Positions 34,543-43,360 of a DNA stretch of 64,000 nucleotides are shown in pieces. The notes beneath the pieces are model-generated. The model did not search any database, was not told the DNA's origin, and saw nothing but the letters and a program-made list of their open reading frames with translations. This stretch comes from Inquilinus ginsengisoli_A. GTDB lineage: Bacteria; Pseudomonadota; Alphaproteobacteria; DSM-16000; Inquilinaceae. Positions within the stretch are counted from its first letter, which is position 1. Each line of letters opens with the position of its first letter. The translations under genes were made by a program, and so were the position numbers. Where the stretch lies: positions 124,001-188,000 of the forward strand of contig NZ_JAVDPW010000010.1 of assembly GCF_031453975.1 (NCBI RefSeq). The letters are read 5' to 3'.

Positions 34543-35304
34543 ATGCGCGTGACGGTCCTCGGCTGCGGCGGTTCGATGGGCGTGCCGATGGTCGGCGGCA
34601 TCTGGGGCACCTGCGACCCGGCCAATCCGCGCAACCGCCGGCGGCGGCCGTCGATCCTGGTGCAGAGCGACACCACCACAATCCTGGTCGACACCTCGCC
34701 GGACCTGCGCGAGCAGCTGCTGGACCACGAGGTGAAGCGGGTCGACGCGCTGCTCTACACCCACGCCCATGCCGATCACATCCACGGCATCGACGACCTG
34801 CGGCCGCTGGCCTTCAAGCAGCCGATCAACACCTACATGGACGCGGCGGTGCGGCAGGAGCTGGAGGAACGCTTCGGCTACACCATGACCTCGGTCGAGA
34901 TGGACCGAGGCTTCTACCACCCGTTCCTGGTGCCGCATGTGCTGGAGGGGCCGTTCCGGATCGGCGACATCGACATCGTGCCATTCGAGCAGGACCACGG
35001 CCGCAGCCTGTCGATGGGCTACCGCTTCGGCAGCTTCGCCTATTCGACCGATGTGGTGCGGCTGGACGATCGGGCCTGGGCGGCGCTGGAGGGGGTCGAG
35101 AGCTGGATGGTCGATGCCACGCGGGAGGAGCCGCATGTCTCCCACGCCCATCTGGAACTGACCCTGGAATGGATCGAGCGGCTCAAGCCCAAGCGGGCCT
35201 GGCTGACCCACATGAACCACCAGATGGACTACGACCGGCTGTGCGCGCGGCTGCCGGCGCATGTCCGGCCGGCCCATGACGGGCTGGTGATCGAATACAG
35301 CTGA
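34543..35304 (+). CDS. MBL-fold metallo-hydrolase, PhnP-like
   Basis: 253-residue metallo-beta-lactamase-fold phosphodiesterase type. The zinc motif is THAHADHIHGIDD, followed by EQDHGRSLSMGYR, YSTDV and LTHMNHQMDYDRL. Relatives such as PhnP cleave cyclic phosphodiesters, and this gene is the usual last member of the metG-tatD cluster. A GC hairpin directly after the stop closes the operon. Confidence 0.92.
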   Translation: MRVTVLGCGGSMGVPMVGGIWGTCDPANPRNRRRRPSILVQSDTTTILVDTSPDLREQLLDHEVKRVDALLYTHAHADHIHGIDDLRPLAFKQPINTYMDAAVRQELEERFGYTMTSVEMDRGFYHPFLVPHVLEGPFRIGDIDIVPFEQDHGRSLSMGYRFGSFAYSTDVVRLDDRAWAALEGVESWMVDATREEPHVSHAHLELTLEWIERLKPKRAWLTHMNHQMDYDRLCARLPAHVRPAHDGLVIEYS

Positions 35305-35309
35305 GAGCC

Positions 35310-35330
35310 GGGGCGGCGAGCCGCCGCCCC
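35310..35330. terminator. Hairpin between convergent genes
   Basis: GGGGCGGC / GCCGCCCC with a 5-base loop, between the hydrolase stop and the stop of the coiled-coil gene on the other strand. No T run, so it is probably a weak bidirectional terminator. Confidence 0.6.
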
Positions 35331-35338
35331 TCAGATGC

Positions 35339-35590
35339 TCAGCGGCGCGGGCCGCCCGGCCGGCGCGGCGCGGGGCCGGCGGCGGACTGGGCCGCGGCGG
35401 CACGGTCGGCCAGCGCCAGTTCGGTCTTCAGCTCCGCGATCTTGCGGTCCATGGCGGCGCGCAGGGTCGAGGAGGTGTGCATGCCGAGATGGGCGCGCTT
35501 CTGCTCCAGCTCCTGCAGCTGCTTTTCCTTTTCCTGGCGGTTCCGGCGAATCGGGGCGCCATCGGACCGTTGCCCGTCGAACGAACGCAT
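35339..35590 (-). CDS. Small coiled-coil hypothetical protein
   Basis: 83-residue protein with a central coiled coil (RQEKEKQLQELEQKRAHLGMH and IAELKTELALADRAAA) and a Pro/Arg tail. Function unknown; no membrane segment. The ATG is the first in frame and the length is typical of orphan coiled-coil proteins in this class. It faces the MBL gene across a hairpin. Confidence 0.65.
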   Translation of the reverse strand: MRSFDGQRSDGAPIRRNRQEKEKQLQELEQKRAHLGMHTSSTLRAAMDRKIAELKTELALADRAAAAQSAAGPAPRRPGGPRR

Positions 35591-35753
35591 GTCGATACCT
35601 TAGCTGGGTTTCGAAGGGATGCCCGGACATGACCCCGAAGGCCACGCCGCATCCGCGGAGGCGATGGCCTAGCCGATCTGGGGACGATTGCGCAAGCTGG
35701 TATGTGCTCCGGCCCCGCGCTAGGGTCGCCCGATCACAGCGAACGGGCGGGAT

Positions 35754-36290
35754 ATGGACGGGGAGGGCATCGTGCGGCCATCGAAGCGCATCCTGCGGCC
35801 CTGGCGTGCCCTGCTGGCCGCCTGCGCGCTGATTCTCGTGGCCGCGCCGCAGGCCGGCGCCGGCCCGAAGGAAGACCGCTTCCGCATCACCGACGAGCTC
35901 GGGCAGGGCCAGATCGAGGAGCTGATCACGGTCGGCATCGACGGCCGCACCATCGGCGTGCTGCACGTCACCAAGGACGAGCCGACCGCCGAGCTGTCGG
36001 TCAAGGTGCCGCCCGGGCGCACGCTGCGCTACGAGCTGTGCGGCTTCCTGATCGTCGAGACGCCGGAGGGCGGGCGGCAGCAGCACCCGGTCAACCACAC
36101 CGGCACGATCCAGAACGCCGCGGGGCGCGAGCTGCGCGCCTTCAACTCGAACAACGAGATCTTCTACCTGCAGGACGGGTCGCCCGGCGACGGCGACGCG
36201 GCGCAGACCGTGATCGGCGGGGCCGGGCAATGCGCCCAGCCCGTCGCCCTGCAGGACGGGATTCGGGCCGGCACTCCGCCGGCCGCGTGA
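35754..36290 (+). CDS. Secreted hypothetical protein
   Basis: 178-residue exported protein. A signal peptide (PWRALLAACALILVAAPQAGA, cleaved near residue 36) is followed by a compact beta-rich domain with two cysteines (ELCGFL and GQCAQP) that could form a disulfide. No family recognised. Its gene is 33 bp ahead of the aldo/keto reductase, so the two may be on one transcript, although their roles look unrelated. Confidence 0.75.
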   Translation: MDGEGIVRPSKRILRPWRALLAACALILVAAPQAGAGPKEDRFRITDELGQGQIEELITVGIDGRTIGVLHVTKDEPTAELSVKVPPGRTLRYELCGFLIVETPEGGRQQHPVNHTGTIQNAAGRELRAFNSNNEIFYLQDGSPGDGDAAQTVIGGAGQCAQPVALQDGIRAGTPPAA

Positions 36291-36323
36291 CGCCAACGAC
36301 ATTCGACAGGTAGGACGACAGCC

Positions 36324-37367
36324 ATGCAGAAGCCCTGGATCGCCGACGAGGCGCGTTACGAGGCCGCGAAGTTCCGCCGTTCCGGCCGCAGCGGCCTCCA
36401 GCTGCCGGAGATCTCGCTCGGCCTGTGGCAGAACTTCGGCGGGGTCGACCACTACCAGACCGGCCGCGCCGTGCTGCGCCGCGCCTTCGACCGCGGCGTC
36501 ACCCATTTCGACCTGGCCAACAACTACGGCCCGCCCTACGGCTCGGCCGAGGAGAATTTCGGCCGGATCTTCGCCGCCGATTTCCAGCCCTACCGCGACG
36601 AGCTGCTGATCTCGACCAAGGCCGGCTACGACATGTGGCCGGGCCCCTACGGCAATTTCGGCTCGCGCAAATACCTGATCGCCAGCCTGGACCAGAGCCT
36701 CAAGCGCATGGGGCTCGACTATGTCGACATCTTCTACTCCCACCGCCTCGACCCAGAGACGCCGCTCGAGGAGACCATGGGTGCGCTCGACCATGTCGTG
36801 CGCCAGGGCAAGGCGCTCTATGTCGGCATCTCCTCCTACTCGCCGGAGGCGACGCGCCAGGCCGCCGCGATCCTGAAGGACCTCGGCACGCCCTGCCTGA
36901 TCCACCAGCCTTCCTATTCCATGCTCAACCGCTGGGTCGAGGACGGGCTGCTCGATGCGCTGGAGGAGCTGGGCATCGGCTGCATCGCCTTCTCGCCGCT
37001 GGCGCAGGGCATGCTGACCTCGAAGTACCTCGACGGCGTGCCCGAGGATTCGCGGGCCAAGCGCGGCGGGTCGCTGCGGCCGGCGCTGCTGTCGGAGGGC
37101 AACATCGCGCGCATCCGCGGGCTGAACGGGATCGCCAAGCGCCGCGGCCAGACCCTGGCCCAGATGGCGCTGACCTGGGTGCTGCGCGACCCGCGCGTCA
37201 CCTCGGCCCTGATCGGCGCGCGGTCGGTGGCCCAGCTCGACGACAGCCTGGACGCGCTGAAGGGCGCGCCCCTGACCGCCGAGGAGCTGGCCGAGATCGA
37301 CCGGCACGCCCTGGATGGCGGCATCGACCTGTGGCGGACGTCCTCGACCGCGAAGGCGGCGGGGTAG
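36324..37367 (+). CDS. Aldo/keto reductase, Gpr/YghZ type
   Basis: 347-residue NADPH-dependent aldo/keto reductase of the subfamily that reduces methylglyoxal and L-glyceraldehyde 3-phosphate. The catalytic tetrad is visible as FDLANNYGPPYGSAEE (Asp and Tyr), LLISTKAGYDMWPGPYGNFGSRKYL (Lys) and DIFYSHRLDP (His). The GPYG/GSRKYL segment is specific to this subfamily. It probably detoxifies aldehydes in the cytoplasm. Repeat family C follows the gene. Confidence 0.92.
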   Translation: MQKPWIADEARYEAAKFRRSGRSGLQLPEISLGLWQNFGGVDHYQTGRAVLRRAFDRGVTHFDLANNYGPPYGSAEENFGRIFAADFQPYRDELLISTKAGYDMWPGPYGNFGSRKYLIASLDQSLKRMGLDYVDIFYSHRLDPETPLEETMGALDHVVRQGKALYVGISSYSPEATRQAAAILKDLGTPCLIHQPSYSMLNRWVEDGLLDALEELGIGCIAFSPLAQGMLTSKYLDGVPEDSRAKRGGSLRPALLSEGNIARIRGLNGIAKRRGQTLAQMALTWVLRDPRVTSALIGARSVAQLDDSLDALKGAPLTAEELAEIDRHALDGGIDLWRTSSTAKAAG

Positions 37368-37408
37368 GAGGGGTCGTCAGACCCGCTCCACACTTCGGTT
37401 CTTTCACT

Positions 37409-37498
37409 GTCATGCCCGGGCTTGACCCGGGCATCCAGGGGTTTTCGAAGGCGGTTCTTGGTGGCCCCTGGATTGCCGGGTCAAGCCCGGCAATGACA
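37409..37498. repeat. Intergenic inverted repeat, family C
   Basis: Left arm TGTCATGCCCGGGCTTGACC and right arm GGTCAAGCCCGGCAATGACA pair with few mismatches, and an inner pair is CATCCAGGGG / CCCCTGGAT. This is another repeat common in alphaproteobacterial genomes, distinct from families A and B. Only one copy is in the window. It separates the aldo/keto reductase from the convergent glucoamylase. Confidence 0.88.
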
Positions 37499-37512
37499 GC
37501 TATGGGTTGTTG

Positions 37513-38955
37513 TCAGCGAGCCCGGAGGCTCACCGACGCTTTCCTCCGCGCCGCCAAGGCGGAGATGAAGCCGGCATAGCTCCAGCCCAGGTGCTTGGCT
37601 GACGTCTGCGCCCCGGTCGTCCGGTCGAACTGCTCGGACAAGGCGCCGTCATCGGGCGTGTAAGCCCGGACCGTCGCGAGGAAGGCGTCGCCGCGGGCCA
37701 GGAAGGCGTCCGCCAGCCGCCGGCGTCCGGCCGGGGATGCGGCGTCCTCCGCGCGGGGCTCGGCGCCCAGCGCCCGGGCCACGAAGCCGCGGTTGTCGGC
37801 GGTCAGCGCGAAATCCGTGCCGCCGGCCAGCGCCCCGGCCAGGCGGAAATGGAACTCCGCGGCGCCCAGCGTCGCGATGTACCAGGCGCCGCCGCCGTAA
37901 TACTGGTCCTCGCGGTAGCGGCCCAGCGCCGGAGCCCGACCGGACGGGCGGTCCTGGTTGATCGGGTAGAGCCCGGCGAACAGGTCCTCGAGAGCGGCCA
38001 GCGTCGCCTGGGCGCGCGGATCCAGCACACTGTGCGGACCGTCGGTCAGGCCGGCATGCAGCACGCCGAGGATGACAGCGATGTCGAGCGCCCGGCGCGG
38101 CGCGTCGGACGACGCCGGCAGCAGGCTGGCATAGGCCCCGGCATCGGCCTGCCAATGGCCGTCCAGCGCCGTCGCCAGCGCCGCCGACGCCTGCCGGCAT
38201 CGGTCGGCGGTCCCGGCATCGCCCTGCGCCTCCAGCCACCCGGCGCCCTCGCGCAGGGCGGCGCATTGCACGGCCTGGGTGTAGTAGTCGTGGCCGAGGC
38301 TGTCTTCCCAGATCTCGAAGCTCGGTTCGCGGTGATGCGCCAGGGTGAAGGCGAGGTCGATGTGAAGCAGCTCGGCTGCCCCGGCCCGGTCCAGCCCGTC
38401 GAGGTCCAGGCCGCGCAGCAGGGTCAGGGCACGCAGCGCCGGCCCGTCATGCTGCGGCCGCGACCAGTTCAGCGTGTCCAGGGTGCCGTCCGGATTGACC
38501 CGGACCTCGCCCCAGATGCGGTCGCCGGCCACGCCGCGCAGATCGGCATCGGAGCGGACATGCTGGACGAAGGCGGGATCGACGCCGCGCTTCGGGTCGC
38601 CCGCAGCCAGGACCGCCGCACCGGTCAGGCCGCGCAGATCCAGGCTGAAGCGGATGAAGTCGCGGACCAGGCCGGCATCCGCGGCCGGCCGGCTGCCGTC
38701 GGCGATCGCGATCCGCAGCGCATCCATCACCAGCGCCGAATCCCGGTACCAGTGGAAGAAATAGTCGGGATCGGGGTCGTAGGCCCCCATCACCGCCGTC
38801 GCCACCACCGAGCCGGGCTTCGGCACGATGCGCTGGCGGAACGGCGGCCGCTGCTTGACCAGATGGGTGGCGGAGACGCCGAGCGTCAGGTTGCGGGCGG
38901 AGACGGCGTATTGCCGCTCCGCCCAGCCGGCCAAGCCGGGGCCGTCAGACCGCAT
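37513..38955 (-). CDS. GH15 glucoamylase
   Basis: 480-residue alpha/alpha-barrel glycosidase releasing glucose from the non-reducing ends of alpha-glucans. The blocks are YFFHWYRDSALVMDAL, SFEIWEDSLGHDYYTQ (general acid Glu), and ALSEQFDRTTGAQTSA (general base Glu) with KHLGWSYA. No signal peptide is obvious, so it probably acts in the cytoplasm. The ATG overlaps the stop of the coiled-coil gene by one base. It is the last gene of a four-gene operon. Confidence 0.93.
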   Translation of the reverse strand: MRSDGPGLAGWAERQYAVSARNLTLGVSATHLVKQRPPFRQRIVPKPGSVVATAVMGAYDPDPDYFFHWYRDSALVMDALRIAIADGSRPAADAGLVRDFIRFSLDLRGLTGAAVLAAGDPKRGVDPAFVQHVRSDADLRGVAGDRIWGEVRVNPDGTLDTLNWSRPQHDGPALRALTLLRGLDLDGLDRAGAAELLHIDLAFTLAHHREPSFEIWEDSLGHDYYTQAVQCAALREGAGWLEAQGDAGTADRCRQASAALATALDGHWQADAGAYASLLPASSDAPRRALDIAVILGVLHAGLTDGPHSVLDPRAQATLAALEDLFAGLYPINQDRPSGRAPALGRYREDQYYGGGAWYIATLGAAEFHFRLAGALAGGTDFALTADNRGFVARALGAEPRAEDAASPAGRRRLADAFLARGDAFLATVRAYTPDDGALSEQFDRTTGAQTSAKHLGWSYAGFISALAARRKASVSLRAR

Positions 38956-39179
38956 CAAGCGTCAATCAGCCCAAGACGGGTTTCGATCCGGTCGAGCCGC
39001 CGTTCGACCTTGTCGAACCGCACAGAGTGCTCGGCCAGAACGACCTCGATGCGCGCGGTGTTGACCTCGAGCCGCCCGACGCGGGCGGTCAGGTCGTCCA
39101 TGCGGTCGAGCAAACGGTCCGTGCCGGCGCGGAGGTGCCGGAGATGCTCAAGGACCAGATTCTCGGTGCTCTCGTTCAT
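38955..39179 (-). CDS. Small coiled-coil protein in the glucan operon
   Basis: 74-residue, almost entirely heptad-like protein (LRAGTDRLLDRMDDLTARV, VEVNTARIEVVLAEHS type repeats, ending in ETRLGLIDA). Function unknown; it may tether or multimerise a partner. It lies 63 bp downstream of the GH144-type gene and overlaps the GH15 gene by one base, so it is translated with them. Many unrelated small proteins share this pattern, so no family is assigned. Confidence 0.7.
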   Translation of the reverse strand: MNESTENLVLEHLRHLRAGTDRLLDRMDDLTARVGRLEVNTARIEVVLAEHSVRFDKVERRLDRIETRLGLIDA

Positions 39180-39242
39180 GATCACACCAGTCTAGCAGAA
39201 TTCGGGCGGGAAGGGCGGCGAAGCTGGAGTTGTGCTCCGCCC

Positions 39243-40544
39243 TCAGCCTCCGCCCAGATGCGGGCTTTCGAAGCCGAGCTTGCGCAGACCCTGCTGCACG
39301 TCCGGGATGCCCATGAACAGCTTCCACAGCAGGCCGCTGCGGTGGTTCTCGATCATCGCCACGATCGGGCCCTGGTCGATCGCCAGATAGGTGTCGGCGG
39401 CCCAGCCGGCCTGTTCCGAGAAGGCGTCGACGAAACCGAACCTGTCCCAGATCTTGTCGCCGAGCGTTTCATAGAAGTGCCGCAGCGCCCGCATCGACTG
39501 CTCCGGCGCGTAGGGCATCGCCGACAGCGCCGCGGTCGGGCTGATGACGCCGATGTCGTTGTCCGGCGCATGGGCGGAATAGCCGGTCGGGTTGTCGCTG
39601 GCGGTCAGGCCCCAGCAATCCGGCCCGTACCCCTTGAAGTGGTTCGGGTTGCGGACGCAGTGCTCGTAGTTGATGAGCGTGTGCCGGCGGTTCTGTTCCC
39701 AGTAATCGGCGTACTGGTCCTTCAGGCCGCGCGGATCGAGGCCGAGGAAGGAGTAGTGGGTGAAGAACAGCGGCCCGCCATAGGGCATGCCGAGCGGCAG
39801 CTCGATGTCGTAGTAGGTCCGCTGGCTCAGGAAGTACCGACCCATGGCCCAGCCCTTATGGTAGACCTCGGCGTCGATGGCGTAGCGCGGCGACGAGGCG
39901 GCCAGGATGTAGGTGATCAGGCACTCGTTCCAGCCGCGGATCTCGTGGCCCATGCCCCAGCCGTTGTTGGCGCCCCAGTGCCAGAACAGGACGTTCAGCC
40001 CGCCACGGGTGTACCAGTTCCACTCCGTCTCGTTCCACAGCCAGGTGATGTGGTTGCGCAGCTCGGTCTCGTTGGCGGCGTCGCGGTCGAAATAGGCGCG
40101 GGCGCAGAGCAGCCCCTGGAACAGGAAGGCGGTCTCGACCAGGTCGCCGCCATCATCCTTGCGGCTGAACGACACCGTGGCGCCGGTGCTGCCGTCGAGG
40201 AAATGCGGGAACACGCCGTGATGCGAGGTGGTGTGTTCGAGGTGGCGGATGATGACCATCAGCCGTTCCACCGCGGCCACCCGCTCGATCCAGCCGCGTT
40301 CCGCCGCGACGATGATCGCCATGACGCCGAAGCCGGACCCGCCGGTCGTGACCCAGTTGTTCGGCGGCTTGCCGGCGCGGTCGGTGCGGTCGGGGATCAT
40401 GCCGCTGACCGGGTGCGCCGCATCCCAGAAGAACTGGAAGGTCTGGCGCTGCACGAGATCGAGCAGGGCGTCGTCCGACAGCGCCGCCGCGCCAGACTTC
40501 TTCGAGGAGGCGCGGCGGGTCGGGGCAGCAGGCCGTTTCGTCAT
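39243..40544 (-). CDS. GH144-type glycoamylase (PF10091)
   Basis: 433-residue alpha/alpha-barrel protein of the Glycoamylase family; characterised GH144 members are endo-beta-1,2-glucanases. Features are TFQFFWDAAHPVSGMIPDR, TTGGSGFGVMAIIVA, WNWYTRGGLNVLFWHWGANNG, and YGPDCWGLTASDNPTGYSAHAP with DNDIGVISPTAALSAMP. No signal peptide, but a basic Ala/Ser N-terminus. It overlaps the ABC gene by 4 bp (ATGA). A beta-1,2-glucan substrate is plausible but not proven by the sequence. Confidence 0.9.
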   Translation of the reverse strand: MTKRPAAPTRRASSKKSGAAALSDDALLDLVQRQTFQFFWDAAHPVSGMIPDRTDRAGKPPNNWVTTGGSGFGVMAIIVAAERGWIERVAAVERLMVIIRHLEHTTSHHGVFPHFLDGSTGATVSFSRKDDGGDLVETAFLFQGLLCARAYFDRDAANETELRNHITWLWNETEWNWYTRGGLNVLFWHWGANNGWGMGHEIRGWNECLITYILAASSPRYAIDAEVYHKGWAMGRYFLSQRTYYDIELPLGMPYGGPLFFTHYSFLGLDPRGLKDQYADYWEQNRRHTLINYEHCVRNPNHFKGYGPDCWGLTASDNPTGYSAHAPDNDIGVISPTAALSAMPYAPEQSMRALRHFYETLGDKIWDRFGFVDAFSEQAGWAADTYLAIDQGPIVAMIENHRSGLLWKLFMGIPDVQQGLRKLGFESPHLGGG

Positions 40545-42400
40545 TCCATCGGTTCTCGGTGATGCAGCAGGGGGGCGTAGCCGGCGGAGGAGGGGATCGC
40601 CCGCCGCGGCTGGCGGCCGACCGGCATCCGGCGCGCGCCGGTGACCTCGTCGGTCATGTGCAGCTTCAGGACGCGGGTGTAGAAGCCGTTCTTGACCTCG
40701 CGCCGGGCGATGGTGATGACCGCGGTGCCGGGCAGCTCGTGCTCGAAGATCGACATGGCGATCTTGCGCCGCTCCTCGTCCATCGAATCGACCATCTCGT
40801 CGATGAACACCCAGTCCGGCTTGTGCAGCAGCAGCCGGGCGAAGGTCAGGGTCTGCAGCTCGTCGCCGGTCAGCTCCTTGTCCCAGTGCTTCACCTGGTC
40901 GAGCGAGATCTCGTGATGGCCCATGTCGGTGCGCTTCAGCGCGGCGCAGATCTGGTCGTCACCGAAGCTGGCGGCGTCCTTGGGATAGGCCAGGGCGGCA
41001 CGCATGGTGCCCGGCGGCAGGTAGGGACGCTGCGGCAGGAACATCATGTTGGCGTCGGGCGGCACCAGGATCCGCCCGGTGCCCCAGGGCCACAGCCCGG
41101 CGAAGGCGCGGAACAGGGTGCTCTTGCCGCCGCCGGTGCGGCCAACGATCAGCACGCGCTCGCCCGGCGTGATCCGGACCTTCTCGTCGTCGAGCACGGC
41201 CATGCCGCCGGTCGACAGCACGCCGAGCTTCTCGAAGCCGATCTGCTTCGCCGGGCCCACGGCGAACTCGATCTTCCGCGGCTCGCCGTTGAGGTTTTCG
41301 AGCGTCAGCAGCGTCTCGCGGAAGCTCATCACCCGCAGCAGCGTTGCCCGCCAGTCGGCGAGGTTGCTGAAATTGTCGACGAACCAGCGCAGGGCCTGCT
41401 GCACCTGGATGAAGGCGCCGACCGCCACCATCAGCTCGCCGAAGGTCAGGTCGCCGCCGAAATAGCCGGGCGAGGCGACCAGGATCGGGGCGACGATGGT
41501 GAACCAGCCATAGCCGGCGGTGATCCAGGTCAGGCCGGTCACGGCCCGGACATAGCGCAGCATCACCGCGATGACGCGGTCGAGATCGAGGTCGAGCCGC
41601 CGGCGCTCGTCGGTCTCGCCGCCGTCGAGCGTGATGCTGTCGACATGCTCGTTGACGCGGACCAGGGCCGACCGCAGGTCGGCCTCCCGGGCGTAGCGTT
41701 CGGCGTTGATGCCGATCAGCGGCCGGCCGACGCGCCAGCTGAGCCAGGAGGCGGCGGCGGCGTAGAGCAGGGCGCACCACACCATGTAGCCCGGGATCGA
41801 GAAGGCCTCGCCATTGAGCTTGAGGGCGATGCCCTGCGACAGGATCCAGAGCACGCCGACGAAGCTGATCAGCAGCAGGGTCGACTGCAGCAGGCCGATG
41901 CCGAGATCGGTGGACAGCTCGGTCAGGTGGCGGGCGTCCTCGTGGATGCGCTGGTCCGGGTTCTCGCCGATCTCGCCGGCCCCGGCCAGGCGGAAGGCGC
42001 GCTTGGGCTTCAGCCATTCGCCGAACAGGTCGCGCGTCAGCCCCGCCCGCAGGCGGACCTTCAGGGTCTGGTTCAACCAGGTCTGGGCGACGTTGAGGAC
42101 CAGCAGCACGCCGGCGATGGCGACGAAGACGAACAGCTGGCGCACGAAGCCGCTGACGCTCTTCTGCGCCAGGGCGTCGTAGAAGGGCTGGTTCCAGGCA
42201 TTCAGCCGGATCTGCGTCGCGGCGGTCAGCGCGATGACCACGACGATGCCGGCGCACAGGCCGATGATGCGTTTGCGGTCCTGCGACGCCATCAGCGTCC
42301 GGAACAAGGTCAGCAGCTGAGCGAGTAAACCCTGACTCGCGATCGAATGCTTATCACCAGTGGTCGTGCCTGACGGCGGCGCCTCGGACGCCTTTGCCAT
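40541..42400 (-). CDS. ABC half transporter of the SbmA/YddA type with degenerate ATPase
   Basis: 619-residue membrane-ATPase fusion. An ABC_membrane_2 domain with about six spans (residues 40-330) is followed by a nucleotide-binding domain. Walker A, GRTGGGKST, is intact, but the signature reads LTGDELQ instead of LSxGE, Walker B reads WVFIDEMVDSMD, and the switch histidine is replaced (ITIARREV). ATP binding is therefore likely but hydrolysis may be impaired. It leads an operon with GH144, coiled-coil and GH15 genes. The substrate could be a glucan or peptide. Confidence 0.9.
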   Translation of the reverse strand: MAKASEAPPSGTTTGDKHSIASQGLLAQLLTLFRTLMASQDRKRIIGLCAGIVVVIALTAATQIRLNAWNQPFYDALAQKSVSGFVRQLFVFVAIAGVLLVLNVAQTWLNQTLKVRLRAGLTRDLFGEWLKPKRAFRLAGAGEIGENPDQRIHEDARHLTELSTDLGIGLLQSTLLLISFVGVLWILSQGIALKLNGEAFSIPGYMVWCALLYAAAASWLSWRVGRPLIGINAERYAREADLRSALVRVNEHVDSITLDGGETDERRRLDLDLDRVIAVMLRYVRAVTGLTWITAGYGWFTIVAPILVASPGYFGGDLTFGELMVAVGAFIQVQQALRWFVDNFSNLADWRATLLRVMSFRETLLTLENLNGEPRKIEFAVGPAKQIGFEKLGVLSTGGMAVLDDEKVRITPGERVLIVGRTGGGKSTLFRAFAGLWPWGTGRILVPPDANMMFLPQRPYLPPGTMRAALAYPKDAASFGDDQICAALKRTDMGHHEISLDQVKHWDKELTGDELQTLTFARLLLHKPDWVFIDEMVDSMDEERRKIAMSIFEHELPGTAVITIARREVKNGFYTRVLKLHMTDEVTGARRMPVGRQPRRAIPSSAGYAPLLHHREPME

Positions 42401-42889
42401 TGAACCTATCCGTTCCCTACTGCTTCCTGCGCTCCCCTTCGGGATGCTTGCCCCCATCATACCGGTGCAGGTGATGTCGGTCGTGCATCGAATCAATAGT
42501 TGAGGATTTGTGCGGCTTTGCGCGCCCTTCACGACACGGATCCCTCTTCATCGAGGGCGCCTGCGCGACAGACTCGATCAAACCGAGCGCCGAGGCTCGC
42601 GGACAGCAAACACTGATCCGATCGTACCGAAGCGGTAATAGAATCCATCTCTCACACGTCCGCATTGACAATCACTTCGCTTCCGACATCTTCGTGCCGT
42701 AGAAACAAAATGACGGGTCCCTGAACAGTCACGCCTTTATTCAGTGTTGTAAGTCGATTCTTGACGACAATCGTAACACTCAATTCCCGATAGCAGATCA
42801 AAGCATGCCGTTGGAAGCCGGCAAAACGAAGGCAAGCGGCGACATTCCTGGCGGTAGTGGGATTTCGGCCACATCCGGATGGTAAAGCC
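42401..42889. other. 489-base intergenic stretch, AT-richer in the middle
   Basis: No convincing gene. From about 42660 to 42800 the DNA is clearly AT-richer and holds an imperfect stem-loop (AGTGTTGTAAG...CGTAACACT, about 42741-42780). A minus-strand frame here reads VTIVVKNRLTTLNKGVTVQG without a good start and runs into the VOC gene's antisense side; I treat it as chance or a remnant. The last part (42401-42480) should hold the promoter of the ABC operon. Confidence 0.35.
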
Positions 42890-43288
42890 CTAGAGATCAT
42901 TTGGCGGACGGTGGCACACCGCTTCGATCCGGTTGCCGTCGGGGTCGAGCAGGAAGGCCGCGTAATAGGCCGGGTGGTAGTCGCGCAGGCCCGGCGGGCC
43001 GTCATCCTGCCCGCCCGCCGCCAGACCGGCCGCGTGGAAGGCGTCCACCGCCGCGCGGTCCGGCGCCCGGAAGCACCAGTGCCGATTGTCCGGCACCAGG
43101 GAAGGACCGGAGCTCTGTCCGATCGAGAGATAGGTATGGCTGTCGTCCCAGGGCCGGTTGCGGGTGCCGTAGCCCAGCTGCCGCTCGCTGCGCACCACGC
43201 AGGGCACGCCCAGCGCCGTCATCACCGCATCCCAGAACGGGGCAACGCGACCGACATCGGAGACAGTGATGGAAACGTGATCGAGCAT
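42890..43288 (-). CDS. VOC family (glyoxalase-like) protein
   Basis: 132-residue vicinal-oxygen-chelate protein: MLDHVSITVSDVGRVAPFWD, then LGYGTRNRPWDD and the metal-side end AAFLLDPDGNRIEAVCH (Glu ligand). His4 and the C-terminal Glu are likely metal ligands. Such single-domain proteins include fosfomycin-resistance-like and glyoxalase I-like enzymes; the exact reaction is unknown. GAGGATT precedes the ATG. Confidence 0.88.
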   Translation of the reverse strand: MLDHVSITVSDVGRVAPFWDAVMTALGVPCVVRSERQLGYGTRNRPWDDSHTYLSIGQSSGPSLVPDNRHWCFRAPDRAAVDAFHAAGLAAGGQDDGPPGLRDYHPAYYAAFLLDPDGNRIEAVCHRPPNDL

Positions 43289-43360
43289 AGCCGGAATCCT
43301 CGTGAACAACGATGATTCCAGCATAACCCACGACCGCGCGATGTGACCGGCGTTACAGCC

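Noticed and set aside
42652..43005. 117-codon minus-strand frame
   Set aside because: Overlaps the VOC gene's real frame and has no ribosome site at any plausible start; only its end looks protein-like.
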